Assembly: GCF_001282785.1 (NCBI RefSeq)
Contig: NZ_CVUA01000001.1
Span: forward strand, 1,302,001-1,366,000
DNA: 64,000 bases
Direction of reading: 5' to 3'
DNA from: Halolamina sediminis
Lineage (GTDB): Archaea > Halobacteriota > Halobacteria > Halobacteriales > Haloferacaceae
In this document: in pieces, positions 9,080 through 17,918 of the stretch
Layout: every line of letters begins with the position of its first letter
Position numbering within the stretch: the first letter of the stretch is position 1
Notes under the pieces: model-generated
Seen by the model: only the letters and a program-made list of their open reading frames with translations
What the model was told of the DNA's origin: nothing
Database searches by the model: none
Position numbers and translations under genes: made by a program

Positions 9080-10062
9080 TGGAGACCAGAAAGATCCAGC
9101 AGGTCGGCGGCGGCACGTACACCGTCTCGATCCCCATCTCGTGGGCCCAGGAGCACGGCGTCGAGGCCGGCGAGACTGCGTACCTCTACACCCACCGCGA
9201 CGGCTCGCTGATCGTCCGCTGGGGCGAACGCGAGGAGACCGCTCTCGGGGCGGTCGACGTCGAGGGCGGCGACGCCGACGCGGCCGTCGACCGGACGCTC
9301 GACGCCGCGTACACCGCGGGGTTCGACCGAATCACCTTCCACGCTCTCTCGGCCGCCCAGCGGGAGTCGATCACCGCGCGGGCCCGGACGCTGATCGGCG
9401 TCGACGTGACCGAGGAGTCCGCGGACGGCGTCGAAGTCCGGTGGCTGCTGGACGACAGCGACCTCACCGTCCGCCGGTCGGTCGGGCAGCTCCGGTTCGT
9501 CGCGGGGTCGATGCACGACGCCGCGATGGCCACGCTCGCGGGCGCGACGGCCGACCCGCGATCGATCGGCGATCGAACCGAGGAGACCGACCGACTCGCC
9601 CGGCTGGTCGAGCGCCAGTGCAGCCGGGCGATGGTGCTGTTCGCGGCGCTCGACCGGCTCGACGCCACGCGCCCACAGCTGTTTGCGCAGTACCGCGCGG
9701 CGCGCGAGCTCGAGCGGGTCGGGATCGACGCCGCCGAGATCGCCCGCGCCGTCCGTCGGTTGGGCCCGGTCGAATCGGCCAACCTCGCTGCCGACGTTCG
9801 CGCCGTCGGCGACGACGCCCGCGAGACCGTCGAGATGGCGGCCGACGCGGTCGTCGACGGGGGGTCGACCGCGACGGCACACGAGGTGCTGGACCGCGCC
9901 GGGAGTGCCGCGGAAGCGGCGCGAGCGCTCCGCCGGACGGTGTCGACCGAGGCGCCGCCGGACGGCATCCTGCTCACTCGCGTGCTCGACAGCGTGCTCC
10001 GGACTACCAGCCGCGCCGAGTCGCTCGGCGAGATCGCTCTCCAACGAGTCGTTCGGTCCTGA
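9079..10062 (+). CDS. phoU: PhoU-domain regulator with N-terminal AbrB-type DNA-binding domain
   Basis: A 327-residue protein. Residues 1-50 ([22 protein letters not shown]...) match a SpoVT/AbrB swapped-hairpin DNA-binding domain. The rest is helical, with two PhoU-like repeats around residues 120-220 and 225-320. Classical PhoU relays the state of the Pst transporter. Here the fused DNA-binding domain suggests that the protein itself may repress or activate pst transcription, consistent with its place as the fifth gene. Fusions of this type are frequent in haloarchaea. Confidence 0.88.
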   Translation: METRKIQQVGGGTYTVSIPISWAQEHGVEAGETAYLYTHRDGSLIVRWGEREETALGAVDVEGGDADAAVDRTLDAAYTAGFDRITFHALSAAQRESITARARTLIGVDVTEESADGVEVRWLLDDSDLTVRRSVGQLRFVAGSMHDAAMATLAGATADPRSIGDRTEETDRLARLVERQCSRAMVLFAALDRLDATRPQLFAQYRAARELERVGIDAAEIARAVRRLGPVESANLAADVRAVGDDARETVEMAADAVVDGGSTATAHEVLDRAGSAAEAARALRRTVSTEAPPDGILLTRVLDSVLRTTSRAESLGEIALQRVVRS

Positions 10063-10142
10063 CGCGACCCGTTCTTGTTTCGTGGTAACACGCTTACAGC
10101 CAACGGCGGGCTTAACACCCACGGGCCGAACTACTCACACAC

Positions 10143-11318
10143 ATGCGAGAGGACTTCCTGCTTCTCAACCCCGGTCCGGTACCGATGAGCGACGCGGCGC
10201 GCGAGGCGATGAGCGAGCCGATGGTTTCCCACCGCTCGGGCGCGTTCGAGGCGGTGTACGAGCGCGCACAGGACGGGCTAGAGTACGTGTTCGAGCGCTC
10301 GACGCCCGACGAGACGCGAGCCACCCGGGACGGCGAGGCGCTGATCCTCAACGGGACGGCGACGATGGGGATGGAGGCCGCCGTCGCGAACCTCGTCGAC
10401 CCCGACGACGAACTCGTCGCGGTCGTCAACGGGAAGTTCGGCCGGCGGTTCAAGCGCATCGCACAGCGCCACTGCGAGGTGACGGCCGTCGAGTTCGACT
10501 GGGGCGATCCCGTCGACGTGGACGCGGTCGCCGACGCGGTGACCGACGACACCGCGGTCGTCACGGTCGTCCACAACGAGACGAGCACGGGGCTCATCAA
10601 CCCCGTCCCGGAGATCGGCGCGATGGCCGCGGAACACGACGCCCGGTTCGTCGTCGACGGCGTTACCTCCATCGGCGGCGACGAGTTCCGGATCGACGAC
10701 TGGGACGTCGACATCGCGGTGACTGACGGGCAGAAGGCGCTCGCGGCGCCGCCGGGGATCTCCGCGCTGTACGTGGCCGACGGCGTCGACGTCCACATCG
10801 ACGGCGAGGGGGCGCCGTTCTACGAGGACCTCGACTGGCACAGCCGGAAAGCGAGCCAGCATCAGACCCCCTTTACCAGCGCGGTTCCGCTGTTCCGCGG
10901 GCTCGCGGTCGCGGTCGAGGAGATCGAGGCCGAGGGGATGGGCGACCGCATCGCCCGCCACCGCCGGCAGTCGACCGCGTTCCGTGAAGCGATGTGGGCG
11001 ATGGGGCTTTCGTCGTTCCCCGAACTGAACGACGAGAGCAGCTACTCCAACACGCTGACGGCGATCGAACTGCCCGAGGGCGCCCGCGAGGAGGACAGCG
11101 ACGAGTTCTTCGACGCGGTCTCCGAGCGCGGCGTGTCGATCTCGGGCGGGCAGGCCCACCTCGGCGGCGACATCTTCCGGGTGAGCAACATGGGGAACCT
11201 CACGAGCGAGCAGCTGCTGCGGGGGATCCGAACCATCGGCGAGGCGTTCGAGCAGGTCGGCGTCGACGTGGACACCGAGGCAGGAGTCGAGACCGCGCGG
11301 CAGGAACTGGACGCGTAA
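10143..11318 (+). CDS. Class V aminotransferase (alanine-glyoxylate / serine-pyruvate type; possible phosphoserine aminotransferase)
   Basis: A 391-residue PLP enzyme. LLNPGPVPMSDAAREAM at the N-terminus and SHRSGAFEAVYE are typical of the class V alanine-glyoxylate family. VVTVVHNETSTGLINPV holds the cofactor-contacting segment, and K198 in TDGQKALAAPPG is the expected Schiff-base lysine. The neighbours serB and serA are the other two steps of the phosphorylated serine pathway, and no separate serC is seen here. Class V enzymes act as phosphoserine aminotransferase in methanococci, so that role is plausible. A TATA-like CTTAAC lies about 30 bases upstream. Confidence 0.88.
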   Translation: MREDFLLLNPGPVPMSDAAREAMSEPMVSHRSGAFEAVYERAQDGLEYVFERSTPDETRATRDGEALILNGTATMGMEAAVANLVDPDDELVAVVNGKFGRRFKRIAQRHCEVTAVEFDWGDPVDVDAVADAVTDDTAVVTVVHNETSTGLINPVPEIGAMAAEHDARFVVDGVTSIGGDEFRIDDWDVDIAVTDGQKALAAPPGISALYVADGVDVHIDGEGAPFYEDLDWHSRKASQHQTPFTSAVPLFRGLAVAVEEIEAEGMGDRIARHRRQSTAFREAMWAMGLSSFPELNDESSYSNTLTAIELPEGAREEDSDEFFDAVSERGVSISGGQAHLGGDIFRVSNMGNLTSEQLLRGIRTIGEAFEQVGVDVDTEAGVETARQELDA

Positions 11319-11321
11319 ATC

Positions 11322-11960
11322 TCAGTCGAGCAGTCCGGTCCGCTCGAACAGCGTCGCCAGCGCGTCCATCGTCGTCACCACGTCGTCACAGTGCGGTTCG
11401 ACGGCGTCCTTGGGCTCGAAGCCGACCGCGTGGCCCGCGGCTTGCAGCATCGGCAGGTCGTTCGCGCCGTCGCCGACCCCGACGGTGTTCGCGCGATCGA
11501 CGTCGTACTCTGTACAGAGCTCTTCGAGCGCGTCGTCTTTCGTCCCCTCGATCAGCGGTCCCTCGACCTCGCCGGTGAGTTCGCCGTCCGCGGTCGGGAG
11601 GTCGTTAGCGACGATCCGGTCGACGCTCGCGCCGTCGCGTTCGAGGGCTGCCTCGACGCCGGGCGTGAAGCCGCCGGTGAGGATCGCCGTCGTGTGGCCG
11701 GCGTCGTTGAGGCGCTCGATCACGTCCGCGGCGCCCGGTCGGAGCGTCGTCTCCTCGTACGCCGCGGCGGCCTCGTGTTCGGCCAATCCGTCGAGCATCG
11801 CCGCGCGCTCGCGCAGGCTCTCGGCGTAGGAGAGCTCCCCGCGCATCGCGCGGGCGGTGATGCCGCCAATCTCTTCGGCGACACCGTACCGTTCGCCAAG
11901 TGCCACCAGCATCTCCGCCTCCGAGAGCGTGCCGTCGAAGTCGAACGCGACGAGGGTCAT
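11322..11960 (-). CDS. serB: Phosphoserine phosphatase SerB (HAD family)
   Basis: A 212-residue HAD phosphatase completing L-serine synthesis. The catalytic DxD is D7/D9 in AFDFDGTLS. Motif II is ILTGGF, motif III includes K in GTKDDALEEL, and motif IV is VGDGANDLPML. E and G residues in the cap segment (AMRGELSYAESLRERAAML) match the SerB substrate pocket. It is convergent with the aminotransferase, the stops being 3 bases apart. Confidence 0.93.
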   Translation of the reverse strand: MTLVAFDFDGTLSEAEMLVALGERYGVAEEIGGITARAMRGELSYAESLRERAAMLDGLAEHEAAAAYEETTLRPGAADVIERLNDAGHTTAILTGGFTPGVEAALERDGASVDRIVANDLPTADGELTGEVEGPLIEGTKDDALEELCTEYDVDRANTVGVGDGANDLPMLQAAGHAVGFEPKDAVEPHCDDVVTTMDALATLFERTGLLD

Positions 11961-12056
11961 ACCCTCTCTCCGGGCGCGGGGGTAATCAGTCGTTTGTCCG
12001 GGATAGCCGCGGCGCGGGAGCGGTACACATTTGTCGCCGGTCGGAGTCGCCCGAGT

Positions 12057-12242
12057 ATGGTCGATCCCTCCACTGAACGGCAGCTCACCGAGATCAAGTA
12101 CCTCTTGGTGCTGACAGTCGCGCTGCTCAGTGGCCTCGTGTTTGGCCGTGACGCGTACGCGCAGATGCAGATCGCCCTCGCGAGCGTCCTCGTTCTGGGG
12201 GCCGTATTCGCGGTCCGTTCGCTACGTTCCGGCGGCAAGTAG
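12057..12242 (+). CDS. Small haloarchaeal membrane protein, 61 residues
   Basis: ATG at 12057 encodes a short acidic head followed by two hydrophobic segments (YLLVLTVALLSGLVFG and IALASVLVLGAVFAV) and a basic tail, so it is probably a two-helix membrane protein. The sequence ACACATTTGTC about 27 bases upstream is shared with the small frame before argG and may be a promoter element. Divergent from serB. No function is recognised. Confidence 0.72.
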   Translation: MVDPSTERQLTEIKYLLVLTVALLSGLVFGRDAYAQMQIALASVLVLGAVFAVRSLRSGGK

Positions 12243-12389
12243 TTCCGTCCGGTCCGATGCCGCGACGACCCACACCACTGCATACTCTCTATTTCATTCC
12301 TCGATAGTATTCACGTTCGTGCCTATTCATGGGCCAATCACTCCCATGCTTGAGAAAGCGTTAACCCCCGGGGAGAGTTCACTCGGAGC

Positions 12390-13970
12390 GTGAAGGTACT
12401 CATCACGGATCCGATCGCCGACGCCGGGATCGAACGCCTCCGCGAGGCGGGCCACGAGGTCGCCACCGACTACGACGCCGCCGGAACCGCGCTGCTCGAC
12501 GCCGTTTCCGACGCCGACGCGCTGATCGTCCGTTCGGGCACCGAGGTGACCGAGGAGCTGTTCGCGGCCGCGCCGAACCTCCAGATCGTCGGCCGTGCGG
12601 GCATCGGCGTCGACAACATCGACATCGACGCCGCCACGGAGCACGGTGTGATCGTGGCGAACGCGCCCGAGGGGAACGTCCGCGCCGCCGCCGAGCACAC
12701 CGTCGGGATGACGTTCGCGACCGCGCGCTCGATCCCGCAGGCCCACGGCCGGATGGTCGAGGGCGCGTGGGCGAAGGGAGCGTTCCTCGGCACCGAACTC
12801 AACGGGAAGACCCTCGGCATCGTCGGCCTCGGCCGCGTTGGGCAGGAGGCTGCCAAGCGACTCGGCGCGCTGGGGATGGAGCTCGTCGCCTACGACCCGT
12901 ACATCAGCGAGGAGCGCGCCGAGCAGCTGGGCGCCGAACTGGTCGAACTGGAGGAGTGTATCGACCGCGCGGAGTTCCTCACCGTCCACGTCCCGCTGAC
13001 CGACGAGACGGAGGGACTGATCGGCGAGGAAGAGCTCGCCCAGCTGGAGGACGGCTACGTGATCAACGTCGCTCGGGGCGGCGTCGTCGACGAGTCGGCG
13101 CTGGCCGACGCGGTCGAGGACGGCGTCGTCGCCGGCGCCGCGCTGGACGTGTTCACCGACGAGCCGCTCCCAGAGGGCTCGCGTCTGCGGGAGGTCGAGG
13201 ACATCGTGCTGACACCCCATCTCGGCGCCTCGACCGCCGAAGCACAGGAGCACGTCGCCGTCGCGACCGCCGAGCAGGTGCTCGCCGCGTTCACCGGTGA
13301 GCCGGTGATGAACGCGCTCAACGCTCCCTCGGTCGACGAGAGCGCCTTTCCCCGGATCGAGCCGTACATTGGCCTCGCGGAGACCGCCGGGCGGGTCGCC
13401 GCCGAGCTGTTCGACGGCCGGATCGAGCAGATCGAGGTGAGCTACGCCGGCGAGATCGCCGAGGAGGACGTGGAGCTGGTCACGGCCAGCGCACTTCAGG
13501 GGGCGTTCGCGCCGCTTGAGTGGCAGGTGAACGCGGTCAACGCGCCCCGGGTCGCCGAGGAGCGCGGCGTCGACGTGACCGAGACGAAGACCCGAAGCTC
13601 CGATGACTTCCAAAGCCTGCTGACGGTGACTGTCGGCGACGGCACCGACGAGCTCGCGGTGTCGGGAACGCTGTTCACGGGCGAGGAGCCGCGGCTGGTC
13701 TCGATCGACGGCTACCGCGTCGACGCGCTCCCCCACGGCCACATGCTCGTCGCGCGCAACGAGGACGCGCCGGGCGTGATCGGTCTCATCGGTACCGTGC
13801 TCGGCGAGTACGGCGTCAACATCGCGGGGATGTACAACGCCCGCGAGACGATCGGCGGCGAGGCGCTGACGGTGTACAGTCTCGACGACGACGTGCCCGA
13901 GGACGCGTTGGCACAACTGACGGCCGACAGCCGGATCATCGCTGTTCAGGAGATCGACCTCTCGGACTGA
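12390..13970 (+). CDS. serA: D-3-phosphoglycerate dehydrogenase SerA
   Basis: A 526-residue enzyme for the first step of the phosphorylated serine pathway. The substrate/NAD domain shows GRAGIGVDNID, the Rossmann GLGRVGQE, the INVARGGVVDE segment and the TPHLGASTAEAQ His motif. An intervening domain and a C-terminal ACT domain (about residues 450-526, MLVARNEDAPGVIG) follow, the usual long form that can be feedback-regulated by serine. The start is GTG at 12390, with a TATA-like GCGTTAAC about 30 bases before it. It converges with the kinase gene. Confidence 0.96.
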   Translation: MKVLITDPIADAGIERLREAGHEVATDYDAAGTALLDAVSDADALIVRSGTEVTEELFAAAPNLQIVGRAGIGVDNIDIDAATEHGVIVANAPEGNVRAAAEHTVGMTFATARSIPQAHGRMVEGAWAKGAFLGTELNGKTLGIVGLGRVGQEAAKRLGALGMELVAYDPYISEERAEQLGAELVELEECIDRAEFLTVHVPLTDETEGLIGEEELAQLEDGYVINVARGGVVDESALADAVEDGVVAGAALDVFTDEPLPEGSRLREVEDIVLTPHLGASTAEAQEHVAVATAEQVLAAFTGEPVMNALNAPSVDESAFPRIEPYIGLAETAGRVAAELFDGRIEQIEVSYAGEIAEEDVELVTASALQGAFAPLEWQVNAVNAPRVAEERGVDVTETKTRSSDDFQSLLTVTVGDGTDELAVSGTLFTGEEPRLVSIDGYRVDALPHGHMLVARNEDAPGVIGLIGTVLGEYGVNIAGMYNARETIGGEALTVYSLDDDVPEDALAQLTADSRIIAVQEIDLSD

Positions 13971-13974
13971 GTCC

Positions 13975-15633
13975 CTACGCGTTTTCGGCGTCGCCGTCCA
14001 CGACACCGCGGATCGCGAACCTCGCCCCGCCGCCGTCGGCTTCGTGGACCTCGATCGTCCAGCCGTGTGCCGTCACGATCTCCTGAACGATGTTGAGCCC
14101 GAGCCCCGTCCCGTCCTCGCCGGTCGTGTACCCTGCCTCGAACACGCGGTCGCGGTCGGCATCGGGGATCCCTTGCCCGTCGTCGGCGACGTAGAACCCG
14201 TCCGCCGACCGCCCCACGCGGACGGTGATCGACCCGTCGTTGTGCTCGATCGAGTTCCGAAAGAGGTTCTCGAACAGCTGGCGAAATCGGCTGCTGTCGC
14301 CCAGAATCCGACCGTCCCCCTCGATCTCGAGCGTCGCGCCGTCGGTCTCCACGACCTCCCACGCTCCCCGGGCGATCTCGGCGAGAGCGAGGGGTTCGAC
14401 GGACTCGACCGAGCGGCCGTCGCGGGTGAGCGTCAGGATGTCGTCGATCAGCGTCGTCATGCGCTCGTGGGCCCGCTCTGCGATCGCCAGATGCTCGCTG
14501 TCGTGTTCCTCCCGAGCCAGTTCGACGCGTCCTTGGGCGACGTTGAGGGGGTTCCGGAGGTCGTGGCTGACGATGCTGGCGAACGACTCCAGCCGGTCGT
14601 TCTGTCGTTCGAGGGCGCGTTCCCGTTCCCGGAGCGTCGACACGTCGACGAGCACGATCACGCGATCCGGGCTCCCGATGCTGTCGTCGAACGAGTCGAA
14701 CCGCACGTCCAGATACCGCCGGGTTCCGTTGGCATCGACGACGAGATCCTCCCCGGACTCGCCGTCCCGGAACCGTTCGAGCAGTTCGGGGTGGTCGTCG
14801 AGGACGGCCGTGATCGGCTCGCCGACGGCCGGCTCGTCCCCGAGGGCGAGCAGCCGTCTGGCAGCGCTGTTGAGGTCGACGATCCGATCGCCGGCCGTCA
14901 CGACGACGCCCTCGTCGAGCAGTTCGAGCACCGCGTCCCGCCCCCGCGTGGGCTCGATCGCGTCCCACGTCAGCAGCGCGTAGGCGAACGCGATCCCGGT
15001 GACCGAGAAGAACAGTTCGGGCTCCACCGACATCGCGCCCGTGAGGTAGAGGAAGTGCGCCAGCCACGGAACGATCGGGCCGATCAGCAGCGCCAACACC
15101 CGGCGTTCGAGGACGCGGTCGGCGTAGACGACGGTGCGGAACACGAGCCCCGTCGCGACGAGGTTCAGGAGGTTGCTGTACACCCAGCCCAGCCAGAACG
15201 CCGGCCCGAACGTCCGTTCGATGCGCACGACCCCGTCGACGACCACGAGGCCGACACTGCTCCGGACGAGCCCGTGGGCGGCGTTGGTCCAGGAGAGAAC
15301 CACAAGCGCCGCCAGCGGCGCCCCGATGAGCGCCAGATGGCGCCGACTGACGCGGTCCTCCTCGCCGGCGAGGGTGACGGCGAACGCGAATATCGAGATC
15401 GGCAGTAGGGCGATCCCCACGTACTGGACGTTGATCCAGACGAGCTTTCCGGCCAACGTCGTCGAGGCGAGTTGGAAGGCGTTTCCGCCGGTCCACACCG
15501 CGACCGCGAGGTTGAACGCGACGAGCGAACGGCTGGCAGCTGAGTTTCGACGGGCGAGCAGGTACGCCCCGACCAGTGTCGTGAGCAGCGCCGTCCCGGC
15601 GGAGAGCCACACCTCGGCGGGAAACTGCATCAT
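13975..15633 (-). CDS. Membrane sensor histidine kinase (7TM-PAS-HisKA-HATPase)
   Basis: The protein has 552 residues if read from MMQFPAEVW. Residues 1-225 contain about seven hydrophobic helices resembling the 7TM N-terminal domain of archaeal kinases, then a PAS-like region (VLELLDEGVVVTAGDRIVDLN). The H-box is IVSHDLRNPLN with H357 as phosphoacceptor, followed by an N box (ENLFRNSIEHN) and G boxes (DDGQGIPD, GTGLGLNI). The upstream open frame to 15846 is not conserved-looking and is left out. No response regulator is adjacent, so its partner and signal are unknown. The 269 bases upstream to the next gene show no further gene. Confidence 0.85.
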   Translation of the reverse strand: MMQFPAEVWLSAGTALLTTLVGAYLLARRNSAASRSLVAFNLAVAVWTGGNAFQLASTTLAGKLVWINVQYVGIALLPISIFAFAVTLAGEEDRVSRRHLALIGAPLAALVVLSWTNAAHGLVRSSVGLVVVDGVVRIERTFGPAFWLGWVYSNLLNLVATGLVFRTVVYADRVLERRVLALLIGPIVPWLAHFLYLTGAMSVEPELFFSVTGIAFAYALLTWDAIEPTRGRDAVLELLDEGVVVTAGDRIVDLNSAARRLLALGDEPAVGEPITAVLDDHPELLERFRDGESGEDLVVDANGTRRYLDVRFDSFDDSIGSPDRVIVLVDVSTLRERERALERQNDRLESFASIVSHDLRNPLNVAQGRVELAREEHDSEHLAIAERAHERMTTLIDDILTLTRDGRSVESVEPLALAEIARGAWEVVETDGATLEIEGDGRILGDSSRFRQLFENLFRNSIEHNDGSITVRVGRSADGFYVADDGQGIPDADRDRVFEAGYTTGEDGTGLGLNIVQEIVTAHGWTIEVHEADGGGARFAIRGVVDGDAENA

Positions 15634-15902
15634 GCCACCTCCGACGGCGCCCGTGTCAGAAGAGTATACACAGTCTGTACAACCCTGGGGAGGAAATGAA
15701 CAGAAGCCGGGATAAGGTTGTGGTATGGCACGATGGGGTTCCCATCTAAGTTGATCGATCCCGGAAATGTAACTATCACTACAACGATCTCCCCGCCTTC
15801 CCCGGGCCAGCGCGTGTCGGGCCCGGAACTGAAGATGTTCGCCCAAAGCCGTTCGTGGCTGGGGACCGACTTGGGGCCCATGACCACCACGAGGGTCGAC
15901 CG

Positions 15903-16394
15903 ATGAACGGGCTGCCCGAACACGCCGTCCCCGACGAGGTCGAGACCGAGGACTGGGCGCTCGCGATTCGCGGGAGCGTCGGCAACCCGCGGACGTTCGA
16001 CGCCGCCGACCTCGCCGACCTCCCGACGGAGACGTTCTCGGAGGATTTCGACTGTGAAGCCGGCTGGGTCGCAGAGGGGCTGTCGTGGCGCGGCGTCCGC
16101 GTCGGTGACCTGCTCGCCCGCGCCGAGCCGTCGCCGGAGAGCCAGTTCGCGCTCGTCCACGCGATGGACGGCGACTACGCCTGTGCCTTCCCGCTCGACC
16201 GGCTCGAAAGCGCGGTGCTGGCGCTCGAACTCGACGGCGAACCGCTCCCGATCGAACACGGCGGCCCGGCCCGGCTGGTCCCCACCGGCGACGGCGACTG
16301 CTGGGAGAGCGTCAAGTGGGTGGCGGCGATCCAACTCACTGTCGGTCGTCCCGACGGCACCGCCGGCGAGATCGCGCTCGGCGGAGTCGACTGA
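15903..16394 (+). CDS. Small sulfite-oxidase-fold molybdopterin-binding protein
   Basis: A 163-residue protein consisting of little more than the oxidoreductase molybdopterin-binding domain (PF00174-like). Cys51 in DFDCEAGW is placed as the molybdenum-ligating Cys of the sulfite oxidase/YedY fold, and LSWRGVRVGDLL, VLALELDGEPLP and HGGPARLV follow in the family order. There is no signal peptide and no dimerisation domain, so it is probably cytoplasmic and shorter than known sulfite oxidases. The substrate is unknown. ATG at 15903 is preferred to an upstream in-frame start at 15855. Confidence 0.82.
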   Translation: MNGLPEHAVPDEVETEDWALAIRGSVGNPRTFDAADLADLPTETFSEDFDCEAGWVAEGLSWRGVRVGDLLARAEPSPESQFALVHAMDGDYACAFPLDRLESAVLALELDGEPLPIEHGGPARLVPTGDGDCWESVKWVAAIQLTVGRPDGTAGEIALGGVD

Positions 16395-16472
16395 GCGGCC
16401 GCGGATCGCCGGGTCCGATAGGGATTTCTCCCTCCCCGCGCCACTCGTTCACATGAGTCCGGGTGTCTACCG

Positions 16473-17918
16473 ATGAGCGAAGCCGCGTGGCGGTTCGCCG
16501 ACGACCACGAGGACGAGCAGCTGGCGGACCTGTTCTCGCTGCTCGCCCAGCCCTCGATCAGCGCGACCGGCGAGGGCGTCGCCGACTGCGTGGAACTGGT
16601 CCAGGCGCTCTGTACCGAGTACGGCTTCGACGACGCGATCCGGGTCGAGACGCCGGGGCAGCCGGCGGTGATCGCCCGCGCCGAGGCGGACGACGCAGGT
16701 GCGACCGGCGACGGTCGGCCGGGCGCCGACGCAGGTGCGACCGGCGACGGTCGGCCGGGCGCCGACGCCGTCGACGACCCGTCGACGATCTTCGTCTACG
16801 GCCACTACGACGTACAGCCGGCCGACCCCGAGGAGTGGACCACGCCGCCGTTCGAGCCGACGATCCGCGAGGGGCCCGACGGCCGCGAGCGCATCTACGC
16901 CCGCGGCGCCGGCGACAACACGGGCCAGTGGTTCGCCCACCTCTGTGCGGTCCGGGCGCTGCGGGAGACAACCGGCCTGCCGACGAACGTCACCCTCCTG
17001 CTCGAGGGCGAAGAGGAGAGCGGCAGCCCCAACCTCGACGGCGTCGTCCGGGAGTACGCCGACGTGCTGGGGGAGGCAGACCTCGCGTACGTCGCCGACG
17101 GCCCGGTCGACGAGTCCGGGCGCCCGCACGTCCTGCTGGGCGCCCGCGGGATGCAGTACGTCCAGATCGACGTCGAGGGGCCGAACCGCGACCTGCACTC
17201 CGGGAACTACGGCGGCCCCGTCCCCAACCCCGCGTGGGAGCTCGTCCGGATCGTCGCCTCGCTGAAAGACGACTCCGGCCGCGTCGCCGTCGACGGCTTC
17301 TACGACGACGTGCGCCCGATCGACGAGCGCGATCGCGAGGCGCTCGACGCGATGCCGTTCGACGCCGAGGCAGTCAAGACGGACCTCGGGATCGACGCCT
17401 TCGCCGAGGGGCCGGGGGAGAGCTACCTCGAGAAGCTGCTGTACTACCCGACCTGCAACATCTGTGGGTTCACCTCGGGCTACGGCGGCGAGGGGAGCAA
17501 GACCGTCCTCCCTTCCACGGCGACCCTGAAAATGGACATGCGCCTCGTCGCGGATCAGGACCCCGACGCGATCTACGACGCGTTCGAGAACCACGTCCAC
17601 GAGCACGCGACCGGCGTCTGTGACGTGTCGGTGACGAAGATGGGGCAGATGCACCCCCAGCGGACGCCGCTGGACCACCCGATCCGCGAGACCGTGTTGG
17701 CCGCCGTCGCGGCCGCGTGGCCCACCGAGCCGATCCTGAAACCGACGCTCGGCGGGTCGCTGCCGACCGCGGTGTTCGAACGCGAACTGGGGCTGCCCTG
17801 CGTGACGGTGCCGTACGCGAACGAGGACGAGAACAACCACTCGCCCGACGAGAACCTCGCGCTTGACTGCTTCCGGAGCGGGATCCGGACCAGCGTCGAG
17901 CTGTTCGAGACGCTCTAG
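16473..17918 (+). CDS. M20-family metallopeptidase (dipeptidase-like)
   Basis: A 481-residue member of the M20 carboxypeptidase/dipeptidase family. Metal and catalytic residues are visible: His and Asp in YGHYDVQPAD, Asp in GAGDNTGQ, the Glu pair in LEGEEESGS, Asp in YVADGPVDE and His in NNHSPDE. The central dimerisation domain lies between (LHSGNYGGPVPNPAW). It probably hydrolyses dipeptides in the cytoplasm. A 12-residue tandem duplication occurs at about residues 74-97. Its TAG overlaps the stop of the converging lipoprotein gene. Confidence 0.9.
   Translation: MSEAAWRFADDHEDEQLADLFSLLAQPSISATGEGVADCVELVQALCTEYGFDDAIRVETPGQPAVIARAEADDAGATGDGRPGADAGATGDGRPGADAVDDPSTIFVYGHYDVQPADPEEWTTPPFEPTIREGPDGRERIYARGAGDNTGQWFAHLCAVRALRETTGLPTNVTLLLEGEEESGSPNLDGVVREYADVLGEADLAYVADGPVDESGRPHVLLGARGMQYVQIDVEGPNRDLHSGNYGGPVPNPAWELVRIVASLKDDSGRVAVDGFYDDVRPIDERDREALDAMPFDAEAVKTDLGIDAFAEGPGESYLEKLLYYPTCNICGFTSGYGGEGSKTVLPSTATLKMDMRLVADQDPDAIYDAFENHVHEHATGVCDVSVTKMGQMHPQRTPLDHPIRETVLAAVAAAWPTEPILKPTLGGSLPTAVFERELGLPCVTVPYANEDENNHSPDENLALDCFRSGIRTSVELFETL
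16692..16763 (+). repeat. Perfect 36-base tandem duplication inside M20 peptidase gene
   Basis: Two identical 36-base units (16692-16727 and 16728-16763) encode DAGATGDGRPGA twice, in frame. The units lie in the variable stretch between the N-terminal helix region and the YGHYDVQP metal site, and read as a Gly/Asp-rich surface loop. Confidence 0.95.

Noticed and set aside
12327-14006. Long open frame on the minus strand opposite serA
   Set aside because: GC-rich genes with a strong third-position bias leave antiparallel frames open; the plus-strand serA is clear.
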